The notes below the pieces were generated by a model. It searched no databases and was not told where the DNA came from. It saw only the letters and a list, made by a program, of their open reading frames with translations. Below, piece by piece: positions 22,901 to 34,819 of a stretch of DNA of 64,000 bases (the first letter of the stretch is position 1; each line of letters starts with the position of its first letter). A program made the position numbers and the translations under genes. This DNA comes from Phoronis australis (taxonomy: Eukaryota > Phoronida > Phoronidae): the NCBI GenBank assembly GCA_002633005.1, contig NMRA01000459.1, positions 171,047 to 235,046 of the forward strand. Direction: 5' to 3'.

Positions 22901-25881
22901 TTCAATACAAAAATCAAGTTTTAATTTAGGCCACATATCAGTTTGAACTTGGTCACAAGTTGTGATTTCAAGCTCTCGAAAGACCTGACAGGTCGTCACT
23001 GCGTGAGACCAGACTCAACAAATTGGCTTGTCACGGCGTGTCATGTTCCAGTATAAGGCAGATCTATACCAGCCAAGAAATCACTACTTGCCTGAGCAAA
23101 GAAGATGTTGAGACCAATATTTTGTGATAAGTAGACTAAACCAAAAGTTCACTTCTTGGACAGAACTCAGGTTAATGGCGACTTGTGACATTCTATATTT
23201 AGTTAAGTGGACAGTAGGCCTACCGGTTTAACAGCCTAAAGGCCATTTTGGACTTATTTTTGAACGGGGCAAGCGTATTGAAGTCACAAGACCAGGGGCC
23301 TGTTTCAAAAAAATGACTTATGTTCATTTTTGACTTAAGTTTAAGATTTGTCTTAAATTTCAAACTTTGAAACTTCCACATTCGGTAAGTTAATCAAAAT
23401 TAAGGCAAAACTTATGTCACGCAATTAAGTCGAACTTAAGATCTCTTTCTTGAAATGGTTTTGAGACAAATTTAACTTGTATTTTAAAATTTATTAAAAT
23501 TTAAGATTTCTCTTAGCTAAGTAAGTTTTCTTGGAACGGGCCCCAGGGAGGCTATGAAACAACAAAATTCCTTTGCGATTTTGATATTTTTTTTACAAAT
23601 CCCCAATTCTTGCCGTTGTCTGCAAGTTCGTTGAATCAAAGCCGCATACGTTACCCGTTTGAAATACCTTGCCATTTATCGCCGAGTGGGATTCAGTTCC
23701 GCCAGCAAACCGTTTGACCGCAACGCTGAGGCTGATATAAGAAAATTAAATTTCTCGTCAACAATGTACCTTTAAAGCTGGATATACGAAAATTCGTACA
23801 TAGAGAATCCTACACGAGTCTCAGCTTTATGATAGGGGCAAAACCTCTTAGAAATTTCGTCAAAATCCCGAGGCTTGCCGACATTTCCAAGAGGTTTTGG
23901 CCATGTCAAAAACTTGAGACGAGTGTAGGATTTGTTTTCTCACATGAAGCGTAAGAACGATCTTTTTACTGAAAAACTCGATGTGTCTAAAACTTTCAAT
24001 CGCATGACGCAAATTTTGTAAAAACACGCTTGCGCAATGTAAAGTAATTCAGTTAATACTTTTTGTTAATAGTTTTATTTGAAACTTAACAATGGTAAAT
24101 TGCATTCAGCTTTGGTAGCAAATATCCAAGTTAGAATCTAATAAATAGTCTTTGAAGTAGTAGAAATAACTGTCAGCAAGGCTTCCCCGCGCGTGAGGAC
24201 TGAATTTGACCTTGATACAGCACAGCTACAGTATCACCGCTTTTCTTGACTAGGGCCGGTTCGTCTCCGTTTGAACGGACGTGGATATTGAACTCGCTGC
24301 TGAAGATGGGTCCGTTTAAGAAGTTTTTTGCATGTCTTTCCCACTGGGAATACATGTACGTACAGTTGCGACACCCGATTTGTCAATCATAACCTTGTCA
24401 CCTTCTCGGTATTCCGGCATTGTTTGATAGTTTTAGAGTATTGATGACGACAAAATATAAGGCGTATGGATTTCTACTTTGCACTACTTTGTGATTCGCC
24501 AATGTAATATAAAAATTACGTACTCGGTGTTATTAACCAGTCGTGTCGTAACACATTCCACGTCATTGAAGAATTCATGTTACCAGAATATCAATCGTTC
24601 TTTTGCTGGCTCCACATTGTCTTTCTCCTCTTTGAGGTCGGTAAATTGATTTCAATTCAGTTTTACCGTTAGTGTCCGAAATGATTATTTTGTGTCCTAA
24701 AGTGGAAAGTATTGCAGTACATCCGTTATCTTTGACGTCATCTTTATGTTAAAGATCGCATTAGTGAATCCGATGTCTGCATTTGTCAGACGCCCTGCCA
24801 CATCGAAGACTACCGGTTTACCCATTCAAGCGCCAAACTACGGCCGGAAACCATCGAGAAGTTGCGAGAACTTCAAGGAGACAAACTTGTACCGGCGAAT
24901 CTGACATCGTGAGTATATGTGCACTTGTTTCGCTAATAGACACAGCTTATATCTACTAAACTCTTTTTTCTGAATAAGTGAATGTGGGATATCTTACGGT
25001 AAATGTGCTTGCATAAAAAACACTACACGTTACCTTTATTGAAAGTCCTGTTCAAAGTTAGTTGCCAGCGTGGCCAATCCTGAAACCTTGTGTAATTCTG
25101 CAATTATCTAATTTTTGTTCAGAAACAACGTTGCTGTCATCAACGTGTTCTTCGAGGCGCTGAGCATGGAAAAGATTGAACAAAGAGTTGCCTATCCTTG
25201 GCCGAGTTTGTTAGGTAGGTATATATTTACACCAGAATGTTGCGTGTTGATTGATGACAATCCATTCTCATTGGTGACTGGTGCTTTGACTTTTACTCTA
25301 CTGCAGGTACTGAAAGTACTTTTGCTTGTGAATGGTGGCCAAATCTACAAGCGCAGCATTACAATGTTTTAGTCAAATAAACCCAGATTCCAAGCACAGC
25401 TTGTGTGTAATTGTTGGATTAATGTCGGAATTGAGCAATTCCGATTTGCTCTTGATTTGTTGCAAGTAACAATGGGTACGCTTAATTCACTTTTCCGGTT
25501 CCGCCGGGTCAACCGGCCAAGATATGTGATTGGTTCACGATGACGACTTCCGGACCGTAGACTAATTAGATGTCTTAGCCGGTTGATTGTGAGGAACCAG
25601 CGAAGTCAATCAATTGGAACCTATGATACTGAGAATCAATAATGATATGCAATGACATTTCAGGCGATATTGGAGGTCAAATGGGACTTTTTATTGGGGC
25701 CAGTGTGTTGACGATAGTGCACGCAATTGAATTTTGCATGAACGAATTCGCAAGAGGAGTTAAAGATCGCGCTAGGAAAAAGAATGAGAAGAGTGCAAGT
25801 TTGAGATCGAACAACAATGCAAATCGCGATTTCCAACAGGACCCAACACTGCCAACTGTTTTGAAGGAAGAGTCTTTGTAA
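16995..25881 (+). CDS. DEG/ENaC family (ASIC-like) sodium channel subunit, seven exons seen, 5' end open
   Basis: Trimeric, amiloride-type cation channel subunit of the plasma membrane. Exons by sequence and matching phases: 16995-17257, 19879-20441, 21388-21550, 22171-22233, 24755-24908, 25123-25214, 25664-25881 (stop). All splice sites are GT-AG. Exon 1 carries the cytoplasmic HG gating motif (DFHGLKYI) and TM1 (LLWLLLIIASLIYLVIEIYG). Exon 2 opens with DFPAFTVCNMNKYR, the hallmark just after TM1, and ends in the GLTLYLNI / PPFI..LGFGIMPEQ block. Exons 3-5 hold the cysteine-rich extracellular domain (GCRIQCETKNVLETCGCRLPEMP, DVCICQTPCHIEDY). Exons 6-7 carry INVFFEALSMEKIEQ and TM2 with GDIGGQMGLFIGAS, including the GAS selectivity filter. 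The exons give about 505 aa, a normal length for the family. A strong acceptor (ctctttttgtgttacag) precedes exon 1 in phase 2, so a leader exon probably exists upstream. Alternatively, ATG 16969 read through that site gives 513 aa. The C-tail is basic and Asn/Ser-rich, with no PPxY motif. Ligand (proton or peptide) cannot be predicted. Confidence 0.93.
18040..18462 (+). mobile_element. L1-like LINE 3' end with polyA tail, in channel intron 1
   Basis: A frame ending at about 18310 reads YDIVILGLYKTQDFLFN, LLLLAKQYIYKERCHKNIPN and FSAKWEKFIVYVKFM-stop, typical of the C-terminus of L1-type ORF2. It is followed by a short 3'UTR, AATAAA near 18422 and an A-rich tail. It is 5'-truncated, sits in the sense orientation inside the first intron of the DEG/ENaC gene, and could supply a premature polyadenylation signal. 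Confidence 0.72.
22500..22644 (+). mobile_element. Miniature element, two tandem ~73-bp units, CATGGGC termini, AATTT duplication
   Basis: It starts CATGGGCGGCGCAGCACTG and ends GGTGCGCTGCCCATG. AATTT flanks it on both sides (22495-22499 and 22645-22649), a clear 5-bp target duplication. Inside are two similar units, each with a run of A, a GGTGGGGG-type word, a short palindromic centre and CAGCCCCC. A single-unit relative occurs at 41665-41737. Located in channel intron 4. Confidence 0.7.
23296..23543. mobile_element. Short MITE with GGGCCYGTT termini flanked by CAG
   Basis: The left end GGGCCTGTTTCAAAAAAATG pairs with the right end, whose reverse complement is GGGCCCGTTCCAAGAAAACT. CAG borders both sides (23293-23295, 23544-23546). 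The AT-rich 248-bp interior has repeated CTTAAG/TTAAGA words. It lies in intron 4 of the DEG/ENaC gene. Its borders resemble those of the element at 5257-5657. Confidence 0.65.
25496..25602. repeat. Imperfect foldback sequence in channel intron 6
   Basis: GGTTCCGCCGGGTCAACCGG plus CCAAGA on the left pairs with the reverse complement of the right end (GGTTCCTCACAATCAACCGG plus CTAAGA). It may be a tiny MITE remnant. A related word CACCGGGTAACCGGCCAAG occurs near 46340. Confidence 0.55.
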
Positions 25882-27860
25882 GCGCTGCCCAGAATCCACG
25901 TCACTTCGTTCGTATTCGTCTGAAACAGCACCTACTATTTACAGCGCAGATAGTGGTACTTGTGTATATGGCGATAACGAGGTTTAAAGTGCTTAAAATT
26001 GTCAATTTCATTACAGAAACACCAAAAAAAAAAACAACCCCAGTGGATCAGCTGTCAAATTAGAACACCCGGAAACACTATCTGGCGAAATGTTAATTAG
26101 CTGATCTAGAGTTACTTTCATTTATTGGTCGATACATACCAGTTAGTGTCGTAAAATCGAGACAGCCATTCACGGCAGTAGTCATAATCCATTGTGTTTA
26201 GAAAAGTCGTCAGATTCTCCTGCCAGTTTTCACGTGGTTTATGGTATAATAGCGATTGTCAATGCGTTGCGCTTGTGTGGTTGGGAATACTTAGTGCAGT
26301 TTATAGGACCTCGCTGTGGCTCTCTTCACTTCCCCCATAAGACACCACAGAAGCGCGGATATGACAGTACAAGTTTCTTCAAGAACGTTGCGTGTTGACG
26401 GACATGACACAATGGCGCGTCGTTGCCTTGATTTATTCCATTTTGAAAATCACGGTTTTCCCTTGGGTATCGCTGTGAGGTACTTCTGCTCCCAAAACAA
26501 ATCATTTACAACTATAAAACTAGTCTCAACGTGTATCTTATTCACATTAAAAGCGATGTCTAAATTTGGAAGGAACTGGTAAGTCGTTATTGATGCAATG
26601 GCAGGGGCATAAAAGCCCACGCTAGGTAACGCCAGGCTTTGAGCCTCATTCAGGGAAATAACAGAACGGTCAGATTTTTATGAATGCTGTTGTTCATGTA
26701 AAGCAACATTAATGTACAGTTTCGTTTTAGATCCAATTAAGTCAGGGCTACGAGTTGTGTAATTTTGCAATGTTCGATATGTACCAGTTGTAGTTTGGGT
26801 TACATGGAGGACACTTTTTGTACTGGCGGCGTGTAGAAAACATGTTTAGTATATTGTTGATTGTAATTCACGGGTGTGATATTATTATCTGCCATCAGCG
26901 TTTGACCGTCTTTATGTAAAGATAAGAGTGACACCGGAAGCGAGTGCCCATCTTGCTACATCTTGTGTCGGCTGCTCACTTTACGGATGGATGCGAATAC
27001 CCGGGGTCCAAGGACCGTTCCCTGCTCCCATATTGCTACAATGGAAGAGTGAACGAAAATGCCCCCCCATGTCAGTACCAGTGTCAGGTCTCTTCTTGTC
27101 GTAGTCGTAGAATTCAGGAAATGATAGTGCAATCGTTCGGAAATATCCGAAGGAAGGGCGTAATAAGAGACTGTAACCAATGGAACGGTGCAGGTTACTA
27201 CGTCAGCACTGAACAGTTAATTATGTTAACTCACTGACGTCAATAAAACCAATGTTGTGTACTTTAATCTAGTGGTTTGGTTTATGTTAAAGTTTTTGAA
27301 GGATGTTAGAAAAAGTGTCCAAAAATGGCTGATTTTGGAGCATCACATCTCATCAATGGCTGGTCGGATTCAAATGAAACTTTAAATACTAAGCTTTGTG
27401 CGATGTTCTCTAACATTTTGTTTGGAACTGATTTTAAAAGCATCTACTTTTCCAAGAAGGCCTGTCAACGCTTTTATAATTTTCATGAAAATATCAGAAG
27501 TTCCATAAACCGAAAAGGAAGTGATAATTTAGAAAACTGTAACATCTCTTTTGGGATTTCATCTTGACCATTCTATCAAGAGAAACTTGCCCGTGTCAGC
27601 GCGATGCCGTGTTGCTATTGATGTTGCCTCTTTTAGCTAAATTTTACAAAAAAATGACATGGCCACCTGACTCAACCAAAGACAGAATGGTCTTGAATCA
27701 AAATCAAATTCTACAGGTTTTCTCAGCACATTAAGAATATATACACTTTTACTGGGTTTAATTTTTTGGCATTGCATAGACTTGTTGATAAGGTCCTACA
27801 CTGGCTGAAGCACCTTGCGCGTGAATGGTCTTGATGCATTTTCAACTCAATCCCTGTGAT

Positions 27861-27914
<54 letters not shown>
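27861..27914. repeat. (AC)10 followed by (AT)17 microsatellite
   Basis: Uninterrupted AC then AT dinucleotide run. Confidence 0.97.
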
Positions 27915-27918
<4 letters not shown>

Positions 27919-28016
27919 GTTTATATGCAGATGTGGGGTTATTATTTGAAACCTTGCAGCGGGGTAAAATTTTGAGACCTTGTTCCGGGGTATATATAAA
28001 ATATATAGCCCGCAAT

Positions 28017-28048
28017 TATATANATATATATATATATATATATATATA
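28017..28048. repeat. (TA)n microsatellite containing a single N
   Basis: TA run with an undetermined base at 28023; the true length is uncertain. Confidence 0.95.
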
Positions 28049-28919
28049 CTCTACACCTGCGGTACACATGTACACAGACCTGTGATACATCTGTACCCGA
28101 GCATACGATGTACATGTATGTGTACTCAGACCTGTAATACACTACTTGCACACGCTTTTCATGCACTGCATTTGTTTGGACTTAACCAGGGAATCGGGGT
28201 TCCTTTGATTTTGTTTACTTCGGTCACAGACCGTTTTAATAAATTGCAACTATTAAAGTCAAAGGTGGTTGCCAAACTACGTAACAGTAAACTGAAAGGG
28301 GTTTCCCAGATTTCAACCACTGTGAAAGAGTGTACAACTCCCCAAGTACTTTTCTCCAAGTGAAAATCAAGTTTTCATGGTGAGTTTTCGTTCGCCCGAA
28401 AGGACTAATTTTGATCGGTTGGGAGACTTGATGTTTTTGTGCAATATGCGCCGCGATTTTTAGATTGAAGTATTTATCTCTCTTTTAACTGATAATTATT
28501 TTATTTTCAGAAATTCTGTCAAACTGTTGCACATTGGCAGCAGTCGTTAGTTCACTAAATCGTCGTATGATAGCACCATGAGCCGCCATGTTGAAGAAGC
28601 AAATTCGCCGTTCAAAAGTTGTTACAAAGAGTTTTTGTTGCTTAAATGATGGAAGCCTTCATGTTACGAAAGTTAATAGTGGATATGTTTTCCCAAATGG
28701 TCTTTGTGCCATGATACGATCTAGTAGTAATATTGATCTGTTGGTGGAAGAAATTAGCAGCTTGCCAATTAGTGAATGAGAATAAATTAATGACCTTTAT
28801 AATATTAATTCCTCTGCTGTAAAATATCTTCTATTTTTTCATATGGCGGATTTCAGCTGTGCTTTAACTCGTACGCCTGTCGTAGATAAAATTTCGAGTT
28901 TGAGCAAGCAACCGTTGTG

Positions 28920-28958
28920 TTGACTTTGACCTAGGGCTGACCCCTAGGTCAAAGTCAA
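28920..28958. repeat. Inverted repeat, 17-bp perfect arms, 5-base loop
   Basis: TTGACTTTGACCTAGGG and its exact complement CCCTAGGTCAAAGTCAA surround CTGAC. No U-tract or gene end adjoins it. TGACCT/AGGTCA half-sites in everted/inverted order resemble nuclear receptor elements, but this is only a motif match. Confidence 0.9.
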
Positions 28959-29491
28959 GAACTGGTGTGTAATTTGCTTCTTCTTGTAGCTCATTTTAAC
29001 ACGTAACTTATAATTTAATTGCAAGAACGGGTGTATCTTGAGTTTGATCTTGACATTATGTGCTACTCTTGGTTGAAGCACAACGAACACTCGGCTTTTG
29101 CCGGAAAATTTCCGATGCCTAACCGCACGTTCACCCATCGGCAACTACCCGATTTCACAGTAGGACTAAGTTAGTATCCAGCAACCCGTGGTTCTTCAGT
29201 TATAAACAACGTTATTTAACAAAATCAGAGTTTAAATACAATCAAACCGACAGTAAATTATGTGAAGGGCACTCCAGTAACACATTCGTTGGAGCGCGAA
29301 AACAGAGCTTTGGAATTGCTTCGGGAGCGTCTGTGAAAACCCGGATTACAACGGTCCTCTGCCATGAACGTCACAAAATAAAATAATTCAGAAAAATTGA
29401 GTCAAATACTGGAATTTGTTTCTTGGATTAGCGAATTTGCGTCCGTCGCTCACGTACTTTAGCTTGGGTAGTGATGTTATTATCGTTCTGG

Positions 29492-29506
29492 CCAGTAGGT
29501 GGCGTT
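29492..29506 (+). promoter_or_regulatory. Candidate CTCF site
   Basis: CCAGTAGGTGGCGTT fits the CTCF core CCASYAGRKGGCRSY at 14 of 15 positions. Further core-like matches are at 43141-43152 (minus, all 12 core positions) and 11797-11811 (one core mismatch). Binding cannot be judged from sequence. Confidence 0.35.
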
Positions 29507-29868
29507 TTAACCAGACGACGCGGCTTCAGGGTACCATCACATAAGTGTGACAGATGGAACACAACCTTTTTTCATGTCATTTTTAGTAAAAGTATGATAC
29601 GTTGATTAAACCAGACAATTTTTTTGATGATGAAGGTCCTGTAAAACAACGCTGTTGATTCCCAGCAGTGCCTCGTCGCGACACTCGATCCCGAGGAGTG
29701 CATCTTTGAAGCGAGAAACCTCGCTAGCTGTGGCGTCTCCAGTGACTGGAGCCCTTTCATCTAATGTCAGCCGTACTCCGAACCTACCCCAGGCCACGCA
29801 ATTTCGGGAACTAGCAATGATTCGCTCTGTGCTGGTGTTGTCTCCAGTCTGTAAGCAGCCCTGCAGAG

Positions 29869-30132
29869 ATGTCGAGTAGTGGGAGTGAATACAGGTCCAG
29901 TTCGACACCGTCCCAGTCGGTGACGGAGGAGGACAGTTCGTCGTCCAGTGAACAGGTCGGTGAGCCAAACTTTGATATTTTTATTGTAGACTTGACTAAA
30001 GTTTTGGAGGTATTTAGAAGGTACCAGGTGTCTGGCGAGGGAGTCACACGACGAGATGTAAGCGGTTTGAGTGCTCAAGTCACCATCCAGTGGGAGCAGC
30101 ATTCAGTTGGAATTCCATTGAGGTTGTCATAA
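29869..30132 (+). CDS. Unrecognised 87-aa reading frame, Ser-rich, low confidence
   Basis: ATG 29869 opens an 87-aa frame with an acidic/Ser-rich start (VTEEDSSSSSEQVGEP) and a more ordered second half (FDIFIVDLTKVLEVFRRY). The opposite strand is also open here over several hundred bases. This may be a fragment of a transposon gene, or just a GC-richer segment lacking stops. No homologue is recognised and no splice partners were found. Confidence 0.25.
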   Translation: MSSSGSEYRSSSTPSQSVTEEDSSSSSEQVGEPNFDIFIVDLTKVLEVFRRYQVSGEGVTRRDVSGLSAQVTIQWEQHSVGIPLRLS

Positions 30133-31173
30133 CAATACACACCGTGCATTTGGATTCAGGACCACGTCTGTTCGCAGTCGAGATCTGCTTCACACCTCTC
30201 AACAGTTGTCTGTGCGTAGGCCTACTCTGCTTCACTAAACACGGGCTCAAACATTTTCCATCCCACTGACTGTTGATGAAAAAATTCCTCTACACCACGT
30301 CACTGTGTCTGTGATATGGGTCGCCGACTTCAGCCTTTTTCAGGCTACTACAAACTAAATGATCCCTAAATCCAACGTAGTTCTCTAACAACCTAGCTTG
30401 TAGATTACCCGTCGATGGGAATGGTGACGACGGCAACGTTAGGAAACCAGGACGAAAACAACAGTACAACAGATCCCACAGTAAACTCAAAGGCAGAAAC
30501 AAAATGACGGAAAAATTTTAACCTCCTAAACGTCACTTCCGGAGTAGGGTACGACTAGTTAATAAAATTACGGGAATCCGTAATTAACTAAAACATATGT
30601 CTGGGATAATCAACGAACCGTAGTTTTACTAAAAATGATATAAAAAGTTGGCTTCTCCTTTAATCCACCTTGTTTGTTCAGAGAGGGCTCTCGATGCGTT
30701 CGAATAGAGTTTCTTTGACACCCCTTTGGAACCAATCTTCCTCATAGTCTATGATAGTGACATCATCAGTATTAAAATAATGTCCAGTGGCACATAAGTG
30801 GCTACTAGCTGAATCATGCGTGTCCCCGTATAGGGCGACCATGTTGTGACAAGCATTTTTAAGAACCGTTTCGTTTCACCTATAGCTGTCTGAGCACTGG
30901 CGATCCTTAGTAAGTTACACTGATAACGCAATGGCAGATCTAGGATAACACAAGGGGTGGCCCAACAATTTGTTCGGCTATAAGCATTTGCGCAAACCGC
31001 GATTGTAGATGCGTATAGCACCGAATGGGGGGAGGTCGGGAGGGTGGTAAACCCCCTTCCGACCCAGGAAATTTTTCTTTTTCCTCTAAAAACCAAGCAT
31101 TTTCCTTGATTCCTGAAGTATTATCCAAGAAAAAAGGAAAAAAAAACACGGAGAACGTGTCAAACAGTAAAAA

Positions 31174-31243
31174 CAGCCCGTACCACAGACTTGAACTCAC
31201 GACCTGGCGGATAGAGCGCGCCTGTTTACCACTACACTACCAC
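31174..31243 (-). repeat. tRNA-derived SINE head or tRNA pseudogene
   Basis: On the minus strand, TGGTAGTGTAGTGGTAA resembles an A box and GGTCGTGAGTTCAAGTC resembles a B box, spaced as in a tRNA promoter. The clover-leaf is poor and no intact acceptor stem is evident, so a SINE head is more likely than a functional tRNA gene. Confidence 0.55.
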
Positions 31244-32346
31244 GATTTGAACACTAATCTTGTGCTAAGAGACCTACTTGTTTATGGTCCACAACGTTTG
31301 CGCGCGAAACCTACTTCTTTTTGTAATGCTTATTACACGTTTTATATTTTGTGCAATCGGTTCTTAACAAATTTGTTGTATTTAAAATAGTCTTCAAATG
31401 CCCAAAAGACCAAATCCGTTTTTCGTGTTGGCAATAATGACGGGATTGATTTAAGTTAAGGTTTGACAAAGAGAAAATTATGAGTTTCTGAGTGATTCAT
31501 TAAGGCTTCGATTAAAATTCACATCTTACCAGCAGTTTCTGTTTTTTCATCGCCACTCAGGTTCCATTTTCTTTAAAAAATGAAGTAAATTTTCTTCATT
31601 GCACAGTGGAGCAGACGACGGAAACGGAGTCGTAGTGCGCAGCGCCACTGCCGGTCGCCTGGGATATCGCGGGAGAGCTTGTACTTAGCCATAGTTCCGT
31701 TACGAATGCGTCGTGTTCCGAATTTGACACTTAAAATTAGATCTGAGCCCCCCACCAAACACTAAAACTGCACACATTTAAATCTTGTTTCGTCCGTATA
31801 ATTTTAATTACCGGGGTTAATTAATAAACTCAACATTTCCCTACGCTCTTGCTGTTTTATTTTTTTTGCGGCAGCAAGGGGGGGAGGGAGGGCCCCCTGC
31901 CCCCTCCTTTAATCCGCCTATGTAACGCCATAAAATACACATGACTTATTACCCTCAGGGGTCTTGTCCTTGACATTAACCAGTTAAATGATTAAGTTTA
32001 TGGATGATAGAATTGCCAAGTTGAATTATTTGAGAGGCGAACGCGAAGTCGCTAACTCAAGTAAACAAATTCCAGTATTTGACTCAATTTTTCTGTATTT
32101 TGTAACCTCGACTGGATGTCTAAAAACTTTCATGCTTTTGTCCCAAAATAAGGTCCTTGAATTTGGCATATGCATTTTTGACGTTTTTGTCGTCAAACCA
32201 CCACTCTAAAGTTATTTGATGTGATCAAGTGAGAGAAGGTATTAAAGATTTGCTCGATGCTGATTTCGTAGAGTTCCATGCACATTTGAGTAGAAAATTC
32301 TGAGCAAACTGATTTTTAGTGTCTAACTTTTATGTTTTATTAGTAG

Positions 32347-32369
32347 TGACTGACGTCAGTCATTATAAA
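32347..32369 (+). promoter_or_regulatory. Candidate core promoter of the first PY-motif gene: CRE palindrome plus TATA box
   Basis: TGACTGACGTCAGTCA (32347-32362) is a perfect 16-bp palindrome containing the ATF/CREB site TGACGTCA. It is followed at once by TATAAA at 32364-32369. Transcription starting about 30 bp downstream would give a 5'UTR of roughly 245 nt before ATG 32641. Motif evidence only. Confidence 0.45.
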
Positions 32370-32640
32370 GGAACAGATAAAGTCAACCGCCTGTGTTAAG
32401 GGTGTCATTTCAGCAGCTTCCTATCGGGTGATAGCACGATGGAGCTACGTTTTCAGCGTTTTCTATTACGTGCCCGTGTAACTGGGTGTCGTACACGTGT
32501 CACGAATTTGTCGTCAGATTTTAAACGCCTATTGTTCAAAATCTAATACTGCACATGGCTTTCTTTTCTATTACGCCGTAGCTCTCGGCATATAGCTTTT
32601 AAGGTACGCAAAATATTGTACATATGCACCAGGCGAATTA

Positions 32641-33294
32641 ATGGAGACACAGGTATTACCTTTCTGTAAAGGACGCTGTTTTGTGAAGCCGGAGGCACCC
32701 AGACTGGTCAAGAAGGCTGCCTTGCTTCTCCGACTGAGTCTTCCGATTGCCGTCGTGGCCACCACTATTACTGGTCTTCACATTGTTATGAAGGTGAGCG
32801 ATAAATTGACAGTCTGCGGCTATGTTGGTGTTAAAGATTTGTTTGCGACAGTGCTTTACGTTTGTGTCGGCTTCGCGTCGACTGGCCTCCTAGCAACTGT
32901 GTTCTCCAGTGTCGTTTTGGTGATGAACAAATCGTATATTTCAAAGTTGCCACACAACCCGGATTCAACGACTCTGCCAACTGTTTATCACCCTGGGCAT
33001 TTCCACCACACAGCTAATAACGCATACTTGGCTGTTGACCAGCCAACAGGGAAAGACCATCGCCTACCTTCCGCAATGCAAGCTGGAGAAGGGTTTTCCA
33101 CGGAATTGGATTACGCAAAGACTCCAGCAATGCCTGTGCAATCCTTTCAGCAACAACTTGCTACATTTCCGTCTGCGGCCAATATGGAAGCTGGAGAGTC
33201 AATAATTCTGCAACCACCAGTTCTGACGACGACTCAGCCAATGACGAACATGTACCCACCTCCTTCCTACGCAAATTCTGTTCTGCATCCCTAA
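32641..33294 (+). CDS. Two-pass membrane protein with C-terminal PPxY motif, intronless (paralogue A)
   Basis: Single uninterrupted reading frame of 217 aa from ATG 32641. No named family recognised. Residues 7-14 form a C-x-G-x-C-F motif (C9, G11, C13, F14). Two hydrophobic stretches follow, about residues 27-49 and 68-95, then a long Pro/Gln/Ser-rich tail ending with PPPSY at 206-210. PPxY is the ligand of WW domains such as those in NEDD4-type ubiquitin ligases, so the tail is probably cytoplasmic. There is no cleavable signal peptide; the two cysteines before TM1 could be lipidated. The gene at 36917 shares the N-terminal motif, the two-TM layout, the tail motif, the length and the lack of introns, so the pair looks like a local duplication. 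A CRE palindrome and TATA box lie about 280 bp upstream of the ATG. The reading frame and layout are convincing; function is unknown. Confidence 0.72.
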   Translation: METQVLPFCKGRCFVKPEAPRLVKKAALLLRLSLPIAVVATTITGLHIVMKVSDKLTVCGYVGVKDLFATVLYVCVGFASTGLLATVFSSVVLVMNKSYISKLPHNPDSTTLPTVYHPGHFHHTANNAYLAVDQPTGKDHRLPSAMQAGEGFSTELDYAKTPAMPVQSFQQQLATFPSAANMEAGESIILQPPVLTTTQPMTNMYPPPSYANSVLHP

Positions 33295-34819
33295 CGTACA
33301 GTCCGACGAGCGTCATCACTGAGCAATAGTTACTCACGGTTTTATTGAAGTCTATGCTCCTTGTGTAAACCTACAGTTTTGTGTCTTCACCTTTAGATCA
33401 CGTAAAGATAAACGCATATCAGTTAGAATCTACTATTTTCTTGACGGGGATTTTTCTCACAGTGTGGCGTAGCCTTGGTACAAAGCTGTACACTAAATAC
33501 GTACATGTATACAGTTTTTCGCCGATGTGAGTAAAAAACTGACCAGATAAAATCTGCCACGAAATCAGAGACATCAAAGACTACTCTCTTCCTTGAGTAA
33601 ACTAAATTTAGAGTGTTGGAAAATTTGGCGTTCTTCCATTATTGTGCTGCTTAAATTGTGGAGCGATCTTTTGCGTCAGCTCTCGGCGTCATGAATATTG
33701 CGTCAACTATTGGCCAGTTTCTTTTTTCGCCAATTCTGCAATCAATTGTTGTTATTCCACGAGGTTGCGTACACGTCACTAGAAATTATCGTAACTGGTT
33801 TCACTTCATTACAAGTGTTTAGAATTTGGTACCAGCAATACGAATTTCAAAACAAATTTGCTGCTGCAAAGCTGTCACTATCTCCTGAGAGATGTCGCAA
33901 AAAAATTGAAAATGGCGCGTGCGTGTGACACGAGTGTTCTGTTTTGAAAAAGACGACACTGAGCTGGCTGGCTCGCTAGGTAGCGGCGGTGCCTTTTGTT
34001 TTGATGGTAGCGCGTCTTTTCCTCTTTTTCGGTCTGTTTCTTAAGAAAGTGAGTTTAAAGCCCTACCCCCTTGGATTCGACACTCCATAAGCAGCTGCTG
34101 ACCGTTTCATGAAACTTTTTCTGTTTTAACTTAGGCCCAAATCAGGCTCACTTCAAAACCAAAATGTGTTAGCCTCGTCAAAATTAAGTTCGAAATCGCT
34201 CTGAGTTAATATTGAAAGTTAGCATGCTACATAGTTTTTACACACCCCCATCTGAAATGTACATGACAACTCCTTATCGGTATTCATTTGGTTAAGGACA
34301 TTTTCTGATATGAGGGTACACAGCTTAAAGATCTAAGTTTATACACAACGCAAACTCACTAAACTTGTCCTTATTACCAGCTCTGTCAATGTTTTCTACT
34401 CATAACTTTCTAGTCTCTGGATTTTTCGGGAACTCGTAATATTAAGACGTCGGTAATAGTCGGATAAATTGGTCCCATTTCAAATTCTGTCAGGAATACT
34501 TAAAAAATAAAATGAAGTGTCGTAATATACAATTGCCAACTCTCATGGATCACGCGCGCCACTCCACTCTCACCTTTTCGTGAAATCTACAACATTTGAG
34601 AAGATACGGAGACAATATTGTTAACAAATTAATAAGCAATTATACAGTTGAGAAGGTGCATAGTGCAGATTGAAAACAAATATGTACACTGTACACGGTC
34701 TTAATTTTGGGAATGGGTCTGAGCCACTAATTTTAGTGTATGATGAAAGAGAGCAACAGAGGGAGCACCTGCAGTGCCTAATAAGTTGGGATTGTTGCAC
34801 AATCTAATGGTAGGCCTAG

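Larger units (their letters stand above)
25882..32346. other. Intergenic between channel and first PY-motif gene
   Basis: Contains microsatellites, the palindrome at 28920-28958, a CTCF-like site, a Ser-rich frame at 29869-30132 and a SINE head. No gene was recognised with confidence. Confidence 0.5.

Noticed and set aside
24720-24754. Earlier acceptor candidate for channel exon 5 (ttgcag near 24716)
   Set aside because: Using it would bring an in-frame stop (TAA) before the conserved cysteine block; the site at 24754/24755 keeps the frame.
27325-27567. 80-aa frame starting MADFGASH
   Set aside because: Isolated, AT-rich and without recognisable motif or splice context.
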